Position numbers and translations under genes: made by a program
Source of the DNA: Bacteroidales bacterium UBA5621
Lineage (GTDB): Bacteria > Bacteroidota > Bacteroidia > Bacteroidales > VadinHA17
NCBI GenBank assembly: GCA_002424525.1
Contig: DIKJ01000148.1
Coordinates: 30,649-52,693 of the forward strand
Length of the DNA stretch: 22,045 nt
Direction of reading: 5' to 3'
Notes under the pieces: generated by a model
Seen by the model: the letters and a program-made list of their open reading frames with translations, nothing else
Database searches by the model: none
Told to the model about the DNA's origin: nothing
Shown: positions 7,035 to 13,097 of the stretch, piece by piece
Layout of the letters: every line of letters starts with the position of its first letter
Numbering within the stretch: the stretch's first letter is position 1

Positions 7035-8117
7035 ATGAAAATCGAACTCACGGAAATAACTGTCCGAGAATTAGCTGAAGGCTATAAAGACAATGCCGAA
7101 GAAGGTGTTTTTGGTTATGGTGGTAAATTAGATATTCGTCCACCATATCAGCGCGAATTTATCTACAAAGACAAAAAAAGGGATGCTGTAATTGATACTG
7201 TAACGAAAAATTATCCACTAAATGTCATGTATTGGGCTGTAAGGGATGATGGAAATTTTGAAATAATTGACGGACAGCAAAGAACAATGTCTATTTGCCA
7301 GTATATTAATGGTGATTTTGCTTTTATGTTTAAATATTTCCATAATCTACAGAATGATGAAAAAGATAAAATACTTAACTATAAACTGACCATTTATCTA
7401 TGTAGTGGAACAGATAGCGAAAAATTAGATTGGTTTAGAATCGTAAATATAGCGGGCGAAAGACTTTATGAACAGGAACTACGAAATGCAGTATATCACG
7501 GCTCATGGGTCTCTGATGCTAAACGTCATTTCAGTAAAAGCAATTGTCCTGCATATGGTCTTGGTAAAGATTATATTAGTGGTGCTTTAGATCGCCAAGA
7601 TTATTTGGAAACAGCGATCAACTGGTTATCTAAAGGAAATATACAGGTTTACATGGCGAACCATCAACATGATCCAAATGCAAATGAATTATGGCTTTAT
7701 TTTCAAAATGTTATAAATTGGGTCAAGGTAATATTTCCAAAATATAGAAAAGAAATGAAAGGAGTAGAGTGGGGATTTCTTTACAACGAGTTCAAAAACG
7801 AAAATTTTGACTCAAAAAAGCTTGAAGAAGAAATCACTAAATTAATGGAGGATGAAGATGTTACAAGTAAAAAGGGGATTTACCCTTATGTTTTAACTCG
7901 CAAAGAAAAACATTTGAATATTCGTGCTTTTAGTCCCAATCAAAAAAGAGAAGCTTACGAAAGACAAAAAGGTATTTGTCCTGTCTGTGAGGAACCCTTT
8001 GAAATAGAAGATATGGAAGCCGACCATATAACTCCATGGCACGAAGGTGGAAAAACGACAGCAGAAAATTGCCAATTGTTATGCAAAAATGATAACCGAA
8101 TAAAATCTGGAATATAG
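7035..8117 (+). CDS. DUF262 and HNH endonuclease fusion (GmrSD-like), partner of the methyltransferase
   Basis: A 360-aa two-domain protein. The N-terminal DUF262 (ParB-like) domain has RPPYQR (35-40) and the signature DGQQR (79-83), the nucleotide-sensing or hydrolysing motif known from GmrS, SspE-type and related defence proteins. The C-terminal HNH nuclease has CPVC (315-318), ADHITPW (329-335), H336 and ENCQLLC (344-350). The usual fourth metal-binding cysteine after LLC is replaced by aspartate in KNDNRIKSG, a variation I believe also occurs in relatives. Most likely role: a restriction enzyme cutting DNA that lacks, or carries, a specific modification. Its position 15 nt behind an EcoRI-type methylase suggests the methylase protects self DNA. 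Confidence 0.88.
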   Translation: MKIELTEITVRELAEGYKDNAEEGVFGYGGKLDIRPPYQREFIYKDKKRDAVIDTVTKNYPLNVMYWAVRDDGNFEIIDGQQRTMSICQYINGDFAFMFKYFHNLQNDEKDKILNYKLTIYLCSGTDSEKLDWFRIVNIAGERLYEQELRNAVYHGSWVSDAKRHFSKSNCPAYGLGKDYISGALDRQDYLETAINWLSKGNIQVYMANHQHDPNANELWLYFQNVINWVKVIFPKYRKEMKGVEWGFLYNEFKNENFDSKKLEEEITKLMEDEDVTSKKGIYPYVLTRKEKHLNIRAFSPNQKREAYERQKGICPVCEEPFEIEDMEADHITPWHEGGKTTAENCQLLCKNDNRIKSGI

Positions 8118-8196
8118 AAACTCAGAATCGTATTGTTGCATTGAAATTATTGAAAAATCCTCACTATAACTCCCACATATAGTTGACATTCAAAGA

Positions 8197-8218
8197 TATG
8201 AACCAATGATGGTTCATA
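8197..8218. promoter_or_regulatory. Perfect 8-bp hairpin downstream of the nuclease gene
   Basis: TATGAACC and GGTTCATA flank AATGAT. On the plus strand it is followed by A-residues, not T, so it is not a normal terminator in that direction. It lies in the 229-bp gap between the nuclease gene and the XRE gene. Confidence 0.4.
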
Positions 8219-8259
8219 AAAAAATTTGGATGTCCATTTTATAATTATTATTTTTACGT

Positions 8260-8272
8260 CGTTATAATAACG
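8260..8272. promoter_or_regulatory. Palindrome overlapping a TATAAT sequence, candidate operator or promoter
   Basis: CGTTAT-A-ATAACG is a perfect 6-1-6 palindrome containing TATAAT (8263-8268). It lies 75 bp upstream of the XRE gene, directly before the structured leader, and could be a repressor-controlled promoter. Confidence 0.4.
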
Positions 8273-8278
8273 CTAATC

Positions 8279-8332
8279 AAGCGGTATGTATCCAAGACGG
8301 TGGGGACACATTCGGGATATTTACCGCTTTTT
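8279..8332 (+). terminator. Hairpin with T-run in the XRE leader (attenuator or small RNA)
   Basis: AAGCGGTA (8279-8286) pairs with TACCGCTT (8322-8329), extended internally by TATCC (8289-8293) with GGATA (8315-8319). A T-run follows. It ends only a few bases before the XRE start at 8347, so transcripts from upstream would stop here unless the structure is opened. It shares the AGCGG...CCGCT outer stem with the structures at 5809 and 13051. Confidence 0.55.
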
Positions 8333-8333
8333 C

Positions 8334-8346
8334 ATTTGAATCAAAT
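8334..8346. promoter_or_regulatory. Palindrome abutting the XRE start codon, candidate operator
   Basis: ATTTGA-A-TCAAAT is a perfect 6-1-6 palindrome ending directly at the ATG of the XRE regulator. A related ATTTGAATC palindrome (CGATT-TG-AATCG) lies at 13483-13494 upstream of the large recombinase. Autoregulation by the XRE protein is an inference. Confidence 0.4.
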
Positions 8347-8724
8347 ATGAGAACATTAAAGGAAATAAGGACAGAACGAGGATTAAGTCAAGCTGATGTG
8401 GCTAACGTAATCAGAACTTCTATTTCGAACTACTGCAACTTTGAAAGTGGTCAATCATTACCGATACTGGAAGATATGATCGGGTTGGAACACAACTTCA
8501 CTCAGCGAATAAAATGGAATGAAACAATAGATCAATATGAAAAACAGGAGATCATTCGTGAACTGATGGTATTAATGGAAAACTACCCTCTTTCCTCTGT
8601 AATTACATTCGCCACTAAAGCTCTGAAAGAAGGTCAACGACTGGGTAACCCAGGACTATTGATAAATCATTATGCGGGAGTAGCACAACGACTTGATATT
8701 GAACCGCTAATTAATTACATGTAA
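8347..8724 (+). CDS. XRE-family transcriptional regulator
   Basis: A 125-aa protein with an N-terminal Cro/C1-type helix-turn-helix: LKEIRTERGLSQADVANVIRTSISNYCNFESG at about residues 4-36, with the usual GLSQADVA and FESG positions. The central part looks degenerate compared with a full HTH_3 domain, since the segment after LPILEDMIGLEH departs from the consensus. The remaining 70 residues are helical and unrecognised; they may mediate dimerisation. It is preceded by two palindromes and an attenuator-like hairpin and followed after 23 nt by an unknown gene, so it probably regulates its own operon and perhaps excision or replication of the element. Confidence 0.82.
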   Translation: MRTLKEIRTERGLSQADVANVIRTSISNYCNFESGQSLPILEDMIGLEHNFTQRIKWNETIDQYEKQEIIRELMVLMENYPLSSVITFATKALKEGQRLGNPGLLINHYAGVAQRLDIEPLINYM

Positions 8725-8747
8725 AATTAATTGTAAAACTGAATATT

Positions 8748-9572
8748 ATGAAAAGGACATTTTTACCGATCAATAAGTATCCATTCTACAATGATCTTGT
8801 TGATAGATACATGCAACAGTCAGAAATTCTAAATGGTGGTTCTATGCAAATTGGTGTCCATTCAACAATATGGGATAAGGAAGCCATTCTTGGTCATATC
8901 GCACAGATAGAAGGTGATGAAAAGGGACTATACCTTCGCAATGGGGAAAAACATATGGCTTATAAACCTTTCGTCCAGATGAAGCTGGATCAATTAGAAT
9001 CGGATTTTGAAGAATTTAAGAGATCCAGAAGAAACCAAGGTCATGAAATTCCGGAAGTGATGACACCAAAGATGTTGGAGCAGTATTATACCTACAAAGC
9101 CAGGATGACAGTCATTGAAGAAGAATTAGCAGAACTTAATAAGCGGTTAAAGTCATACACGAGTGAAGAGCAGAAAGAAGATGATTCAATGCTACTCAAA
9201 TATGGTCTTCAGGAAGTATCCAAATGTCATGGTTTAAATGCCGAAGATCCATCGCTTATAGATGTTTTAAAAATCATTGATGGTCAGAAAGTTGAAATGA
9301 CTGAAGACAATGTATTGATTATTAATGATAGTCGTTCTCCTTATTCGGGTATGCTCGTCTCGGACTATCGTAAGTTATGCAAACAATGGAAAAATGAGGT
9401 AAAACAAATACAGCTTGATGAATTTGTGAAAATACAAGATAGGTGCAGAGCAGAAGGATTACCAATACCAAAGATTCCAATACGCGCATTAAGAAAAGTT
9501 AGTAAGGGGTCACTTCCAAAATGGCCAGAGTGGGCAGTTAACCATTTAAAAAATGAGTCAGTTACGAAATAG
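8748..9572 (+). CDS. Hypothetical protein with central coiled coil
   Basis: A 274-aa soluble protein that I do not recognise. Residues about 75-145 are strongly charged and helical (MKLDQLESDFEEFKRSRRNQ; MTVIEEELAELNKRLKSYTS) and probably form a coiled coil. The C-terminal part has PKWPEWAVNHLK. No cysteine clusters, nucleotide-binding motifs or membrane segments are seen. It follows the XRE gene by 23 nt and is closed by a terminator, so the two form an operon. A structural or DNA-associated role is possible, but no function can be assigned. Confidence 0.7.
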   Translation: MKRTFLPINKYPFYNDLVDRYMQQSEILNGGSMQIGVHSTIWDKEAILGHIAQIEGDEKGLYLRNGEKHMAYKPFVQMKLDQLESDFEEFKRSRRNQGHEIPEVMTPKMLEQYYTYKARMTVIEEELAELNKRLKSYTSEEQKEDDSMLLKYGLQEVSKCHGLNAEDPSLIDVLKIIDGQKVEMTEDNVLIINDSRSPYSGMLVSDYRKLCKQWKNEVKQIQLDEFVKIQDRCRAEGLPIPKIPIRALRKVSKGSLPKWPEWAVNHLKNESVTK

Positions 9573-9636
9573 TTCAACGTTCTTTGAAGAAGCTCCACAA
9601 GGGGAGCACCTTGGTTTTATTGTTATTCACATTCTG

Positions 9637-9668
9637 GGGGTTGGTCAATTAGGCCAACCCCTATTTTT
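9637..9668 (+). terminator. Rho-independent terminator of the XRE operon
   Basis: GGGGTTGG (9637-9644) and CCAACCCC (9654-9661) form a perfect 8-bp GC-rich stem with a 9-nt loop, followed by TATTTTT. Just upstream (9592-9613) are two mutually exclusive hairpins, GCTCC/GGAGC and CAAGG/CCTTG, the second followed by GTTTT; these could be a second terminator. Confidence 0.85.
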
Positions 9669-9684
9669 AATTTAACTCATTGAT

Positions 9685-9885
9685 ATGGATACTTATAAAA
9701 TACGAAAAGAACTGAAGATACAGATCATCCAACAAGAAGACCTGTATGATCTTTTTATCCGTCAACAGATACCAGCATCACCAATAAATTACTTGATAGA
9801 AAAAATACGTAAGCTAAAAATAGAGCTTGCAGAATTGGAAGCTCGTGCAAGGATTGAAGAACAAAGACTTATATCAATGAATTGA
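9685..9885 (+). CDS. Small helical protein, probable coiled coil
   Basis: A 66-aa protein of unknown function. It is rich in K, E, L and I, and its second half (INYLIEKIRKLKIELAELEA) reads as a continuous amphipathic helix. It starts at ATG 9685, 17 nt after the terminator of the preceding operon, and its stop codon TGA overlaps the next ATG by one base, indicating translational coupling. It begins a run of four small genes that lead to the rep-like gene. Confidence 0.6.
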   Translation: MDTYKIRKELKIQIIQQEDLYDLFIRQQIPASPINYLIEKIRKLKIELAELEARARIEEQRLISMN

Positions 9886-10109
9886 TGAAAAATTATAACC
9901 AATTAAAACGCATCCAAACCGCCATACTTAAAGAGTTGAGAGATGAGCAACTGGAGAGATCAACGATCTATCAATTCATCAGGAATCAATGTTACAACAG
10001 CTCTACATCCAAGAATCAATCTCGTCAAGCTATCAAGAATGCTATCAATTCTCTCAAACGGAGAGGAATCATATATGAACAAATGGGAATCTTAGGTTTA
10101 AACAATTAA
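9885..10109 (+). CDS. Small basic protein, winged-helix-like
   Basis: A 74-aa basic protein starting at ATG 9885, overlapping the upstream stop (TGATG); the TTG at 9882 is a less likely start. SRQAIKNAINSLKRRGIIYEQMG (about 46-68) looks like the recognition helix and wing of a winged-helix domain, and the N-terminal QTAILKELRDEQL resembles its first helix. It may be a DNA-binding accessory or regulatory factor of the element. The fold call is from pattern only. Confidence 0.55.
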   Translation: MKNYNQLKRIQTAILKELRDEQLERSTIYQFIRNQCYNSSTSKNQSRQAIKNAINSLKRRGIIYEQMGILGLNN

Positions 10110-10120
10110 TATTTAAAACA

Positions 10121-10348
10121 ATGGGAAAGACTATTAAAACTGTACCGGATATTGAACCGATTCAAGTAGCACAGACAAATAAAAAGCGCATACACCAGTA
10201 TGAACTGTCTGGAAAATACGTCCAGACATTTGAAAGCATTGCAGAAGCACAAAAATCGCTTGGAGTTAAAGGTGTGGGAATATATAGGGCAATTCAAGGT
10301 AAAGCTAAATCCTGTCATGGATTTCAATGGAGAATAGCAACTGAATAA
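10121..10348 (+). CDS. Stand-alone NUMOD1-like DNA-binding domain protein
   Basis: A 75-aa protein whose residues about 22-72 match the NUMOD1/IENR1 repeat pattern: KRIHQYELSGKYVQTFES, then IAEAQKSLGV, then GIYRAIQGK and GFQWR. In known proteins this domain is an accessory DNA-binding module at the C-terminus of GIY-YIG or HNH homing endonucleases. Here there is no nuclease domain in the same frame, and the neighbours are other small proteins. It could be a remnant of a homing endonuclease, or a small sequence-specific DNA-binding protein serving the element. Confidence 0.68.
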   Translation: MGKTIKTVPDIEPIQVAQTNKKRIHQYELSGKYVQTFESIAEAQKSLGVKGVGIYRAIQGKAKSCHGFQWRIATE

Positions 10349-10356
10349 ACTTTGTC

Positions 10357-10569
10357 ATGGAAAAGGATTATGTTGGAGCAATGAGTGTAGCTTGTAATTG
10401 TCCGGTCTGCCGGTCATGTCTGGTACTATATGAAATCCTTTACCTAAATGGATCACAGATTACCAAAGAGACTGCCCGAGAGCAACAAATCAAGTGTGTT
10501 AAATGTGATGTATTACTCGCTGAACCAAAGATGATTCGTACACGATATAAAAATAGTTATATAAGATAG
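10357..10569 (+). CDS. Small zinc-ribbon-like protein
   Basis: A 70-aa protein with cysteines C15-x2-C18 (in CNCPVCRSC, with further cysteines at 13 and 21) and C47-x2-C50 (CVKC), spaced as in a zinc ribbon. The C-terminus is basic (MIRTRYKNSYIR). It lies 8 nt after the NUMOD1-like gene and just before the structured leader of the rep-like gene. Nucleic-acid binding is likely from the metal site and charge; no family name is recognised. Confidence 0.6.
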   Translation: MEKDYVGAMSVACNCPVCRSCLVLYEILYLNGSQITKETAREQQIKCVKCDVLLAEPKMIRTRYKNSYIR

Positions 10570-10576
10570 TTATATA

Positions 10577-10681
10577 AATCCGGGATAGGCTGTCGACGCT
10601 GACAAGAACTGGTAACCATATCCCGCCAGTTTTTCCCGGATTCTTTTTAAAAGGGATATGATCTAAAATGTTGGGATATGG
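10577..10681 (+). promoter_or_regulatory. Structured leader of the rep-like gene with attenuator and start-codon pairing
   Basis: AATCCGGGA (10577-10585) pairs with TCCCGGATT (10634-10642), followed by CTTTTT: a terminator-like hairpin with a 48-nt loop. Inside the loop CCATATCCC (10616-10624) is perfectly complementary to GGGATATGG (10673-10681), which contains the start codon of the rep-like gene. A second GGGATATG copy (10653-10660) and GGGATA (10582-10587) can compete for it. The layout fits control of rep expression at transcription termination and translation initiation. Confidence 0.5.
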
Positions 10682-11637
10682 AAAGAACAAAATTTAAGAC
10701 AGAAGGAAAGGACCCTACCATTAGAGGTTACTTTACTGTGTTTCGTGACCTGACACAACGTTATGATCCAAACACTGTGTTATTCTTCAGTTACTTAATG
10801 GACAAATACCGATATTATTCAAAAAACAATATGCTATTAAATGGTGAATGGTTCTTTATTCGTTGGAAAGACGTACAAAGAGATATTTCATTGACACCAT
10901 ACAAAGCCCGTTCCTGTAAGGAACTATTGGAAAGGGACGGTCTGATTGAGACAAAAATGATGACTCATCCCCAGAAACAATATTATAGGATAAATGGGGA
11001 ACCCTCATTAAATCATCAATCGTTAAATTACTTAACGATTAATCGTCAAATTACTAAACGATATAATAATACTATAGAGAATAGTATTAATATATATTCT
11101 TTGGGAAACATTGGGTTTCCCAAAGAGTGGCAGGAGGATCTTACATTAAAGTCTACCATAGAAAAATGGATTAAATGGCGGGAACAAAAAGGGTTTCCCA
11201 ATGACTTACCTCTTATCAGGAAACTATGCGAAATACTTACTGGGTTAGGTTCCATTGAAGATGCTACTAAATCCATAAAAAGAAGTATAAAAAATAATTG
11301 GAGAAGTATTCAGCCATTACCTGCAAAAAGAATACCTGTCTGTCCATTCAACTTTACTTTTGGTGCAGACTTTAGCACAAAGGCTGTATGTAATAATGAA
11401 TGTGCTGGTGACCATGAGAAAACATGGTCTAAATGTCAATCCGCATGGCAAACTATTAAAAGTAAAAATCCTCCCTGTCCATTGGGATTCACTTTCGGCA
11501 GAGACTTTAATAGATATAAGAAATGTAATATCTGTGGTGAATTTGATCCTAAAACATGGGTTAAATGTGAATCTGAATTTCAGAATTTCAAACGAAGAGT
11601 TGAAAATGATCAGTCTCGAATAAATACAAAACTCTAA
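10678..11637 (+). CDS. Replication-initiator-like protein with C-terminal cysteine repeats
   Basis: A 319-aa protein. Residues about 15-105 look like a winged-helix replication domain (GYFTVFRDLTQRYDPNTVLF, then WFFIRWKDVQRDISLTPYKA, then KELLERDGLIETK), as in plasmid or phage replisome organisers. A low-complexity linker (about 108-145) is encoded by a dense repeat and palindrome cluster that looks like an origin. Residues about 155-212 (TIEKWIKWREQKGFPND to IKNNWRSIQP) resemble the helical C-terminal module of DnaD-like or phage replication proteins. Two tandem cysteine repeats end the protein: C222, C238, C242, C253 and C267, C283, C286, C297, each starting CP-x-x-FTFG-x-DF and ending TW-x-KC. 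The overall design is like lambda O, with origin sequence inside the initiator gene. The replication role is inferred, not proven. Confidence 0.7.
   Translation: MERTKFKTEGKDPTIRGYFTVFRDLTQRYDPNTVLFFSYLMDKYRYYSKNNMLLNGEWFFIRWKDVQRDISLTPYKARSCKELLERDGLIETKMMTHPQKQYYRINGEPSLNHQSLNYLTINRQITKRYNNTIENSINIYSLGNIGFPKEWQEDLTLKSTIEKWIKWREQKGFPNDLPLIRKLCEILTGLGSIEDATKSIKRSIKNNWRSIQPLPAKRIPVCPFNFTFGADFSTKAVCNNECAGDHEKTWSKCQSAWQTIKSKNPPCPLGFTFGRDFNRYKKCNICGEFDPKTWVKCESEFQNFKRRVENDQSRINTKL
11018..11125. other. Candidate replication origin inside the rep-like gene
   Basis: Two adjacent 23-bp direct repeats (11018-11040 and 11041-11063) match at 20 of 23 positions. The first is also a perfect 9-5-9 palindrome, AATCGTTAA/TTAACGATT. 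Then come an AT-rich stretch with a perfect 8-5-8 palindrome (AATACTAT/ATAGTATT, 11068-11088) and a perfect 11-5-11 palindrome (CTTTGGGAAAC/GTTTCCCAAAG, 11099-11125). GGGTTTCCCAA recurs at 11191-11201. Tandem iteron-like repeats beside an AT-rich segment are what an iteron origin looks like. Confidence 0.6.
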
Positions 11638-11648
11638 TTATTAGAGTT
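11630..11648. terminator. Palindrome at the end of the rep-like gene
   Basis: AACTCTAAT-T-ATTAGAGTT is a perfect 9-1-9 palindrome that includes the rep stop codon. On the minus strand it is followed by TTGTATTT, so it may act as a weak terminator for the convergent recombinase gene; on the plus strand there is no T-run. It could instead be a protein-binding site. Confidence 0.4.
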
Positions 11649-11722
11649 AAATGTGATGATTCCAGATAGTTATGATAAAAAGGCTGTATACAGGGGGAAA
11701 TCTGAAGTTAACGGCATCTTTA

Positions 11723-12442
11723 TCAGGTGTTGTTAAAAGCGTCGCAGTTTGCGTGAACGTGAGCGTCTTTTTCGTTTTCCATCCTATTCCAAATGTACCA
11801 TACAGTGTTACAACGAAATAGCTTGTTTGTACGGGTACGGTAATGTTCCATGTTTAGCTTGTCAGCTATCTGTTGGTAGGTATATCCCTGTCTTTTCAGG
11901 GTCTGAATATAATGGTAGGCATGTACCACTTTTGTATCGGTACGGGCTTTCATGTAGTTGGTATGATGAGCTTTCTTTCTACCAGTATCTGTAAGATTAT
12001 TTGTACCAGCTTTCCAATCCGGTTCACGTAACTTTTTAGCTCGTAAGGCAGATTTGGTACGTTCCGATATGTACTTGCGTTCCTGTTCAGCTAAAGCTGA
12101 AAAGATATGAAGGGTAAATTCATTAGCGGTAGGCATATCGGCACAAACGAATTTTACCTTACTTTCCATTAATTGAGAGATAAATGATACAGATCGGCTG
12201 AGTCTATCCAGTTTTGCAACAATTAATGTTGCATCAGTATTTTTTGATGTACTGATAGCTTTAATCAACTCAGGTCTATCATCACGACGACCAGATTCAG
12301 ATTCAACAAACTCATTAAGTAATCGTCCATTTTGATGTGTGATATAATTCAGGATGATTTGTCTTTGAGCTTCGAGTCCAAGACCAGATATTTCTTGGCG
12401 TTTCGTACTCACTCTAACATAAGATACATATTTGGTTTCCAT
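11723..12442 (-). CDS. Small serine recombinase (resolvase/invertase family)
   Basis: A 239-aa serine recombinase starting at ATG 12442 (METKYVSYVRVSTKRQ); the 37 extra upstream codons of the open frame are not conserved-looking and are excluded. The catalytic serine is S11 in YVRVST. Other active-site landmarks are GLEAQRQ, SGRRDDRPEL, AKLDRLSRS and the long E-helix FSALAEQERKYISERTK. A C-terminal HTH is likely in YQQIADKLNMEHYRTRTN. The size fits resolvases and invertases, not the large integrases. In this element it could resolve multimers of the excised circle or invert a segment. It is transcribed convergently with the rep-like gene and lies 121 bp behind the HARE-HTH-like gene. Confidence 0.92.
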   Translation of the reverse strand: METKYVSYVRVSTKRQEISGLGLEAQRQIILNYITHQNGRLLNEFVESESGRRDDRPELIKAISTSKNTDATLIVAKLDRLSRSVSFISQLMESKVKFVCADMPTANEFTLHIFSALAEQERKYISERTKSALRAKKLREPDWKAGTNNLTDTGRKKAHHTNYMKARTDTKVVHAYHYIQTLKRQGYTYQQIADKLNMEHYRTRTNKLFRCNTVWYIWNRMENEKDAHVHANCDAFNNT

Positions 12443-12513
12443 GGTGTTAATTATTGTCAATGATTTAATCGGACATTTAATTACAGGATTATTGTGACAT
12501 TTTAAGGCACAAA

Positions 12514-12544
12514 AATATCCCACACCTTTTGGATGTAGGATATT
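12514..12544 (-). terminator. Terminator of the HARE-HTH-like gene
   Basis: On the minus strand AATATCC (12544-12538) pairs with GGATATT (12520-12514), with further pairing (ACA/TGT and CC/GG) inside and a short A-rich loop, followed by TTTTG. It lies about 20 nt after the stop codon at 12564. Confidence 0.65.
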
Positions 12545-12563
12545 ATGTGTCAATTAGTACATA

Positions 12564-13007
12564 TTACTTTACAACGTGGAAATTACCAGATTCAAGTTTC
12601 TCTATCTTGATACCACGTTCCTTAGACATACGACCGGGAAGCTGGACATTGATTGTCTTTTCCATACCTTCCTTTGATCTGTCAGGAAACATCTCTACAA
12701 GCTTTGCAAGTATATCAGCTTTAGAGATTCCGGTCTTAGGTGCATCAGTTACCAGTGATAAAATAGTCGATATGACACCGAAACCTTTGGGAGCAGATGA
12801 GTTACCAGATTTAGTAAGTTTTGCAAGTACCAGTTTTGCATCTGCAAGTTTAGCTTTCAGGTCTTCAACTGTCTGTCTTGCTTGTTCGATAGCTTTCTCA
12901 TCATTGTAGGCATTTTGTGCTGCGATTTCCTGAGTAAGTTCATCATCAGTAATTACATCATTGGCTTGAGCCATCTTGACATCGGGTGTTAAAACTTTCT
13001 TTGACAT
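12564..13007 (-). CDS. Coiled-coil protein with C-terminal HARE-HTH-like domain
   Basis: A 147-aa protein starting at ATG 13007 (MSKKVLTPDVKMAQ); the 27 codons upstream in the same frame overlap a strong hairpin and are excluded. Residues about 25-70 (EKAIEQARQTVEDLKAKLAD) form a likely coiled coil. The C-terminal half (ISKADILAKLVEMFPDRSKE, then GMEKTINVQL, then RGIKIEKLESGNFHV) has the helix-helix-helix-wing order of HARE-HTH or similar winged-helix domains. That domain family is often found in chromatin and restriction-associated proteins. A DNA-binding architectural or regulatory role is the best guess. The moderately repetitive alanine- and lysine-rich middle is also seen in nucleoid-type proteins. 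Confidence 0.68.
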   Translation of the reverse strand: MSKKVLTPDVKMAQANDVITDDELTQEIAAQNAYNDEKAIEQARQTVEDLKAKLADAKLVLAKLTKSGNSSAPKGFGVISTILSLVTDAPKTGISKADILAKLVEMFPDRSKEGMEKTINVQLPGRMSKERGIKIEKLESGNFHVVK

Positions 13008-13050
13008 GACTAAATAATTTAAGTGAATAAATAGGTTTAAGAAACATAGC

Positions 13051-13097
13051 GAGCGGTGACAGATCCGATCTGTCATGAAATCAAACATTGACCGCTC
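13051..13097. promoter_or_regulatory. Nested hairpin upstream of the HARE-HTH-like gene
   Basis: GAGCGGT (13051-13057) pairs with ACCGCTC (13091-13097). Inside it, TGACAGAT (13057-13064) and ATCTGTCA (13068-13075) form a perfect 8-bp hairpin with loop CCG. It lies 43 bp upstream of the minus-strand ATG at 13007, so it would be in the promoter or leader of that gene. There is no T-run on either side. The outer stem shares AGCGG...CCGCT with structures at 5809 and 8280. Confidence 0.5.

Noticed and set aside
11749..11994. Plus-strand open frame within the small recombinase
   Set aside because: It is antisense to a well-supported recombinase domain and shows no motif.
12443..12553. N-terminal extension of the small recombinase by 37 residues
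   Set aside because: The extension overlaps the terminator of the upstream gene, and the catalytic domain starts normally at METKYVSYVRVST.
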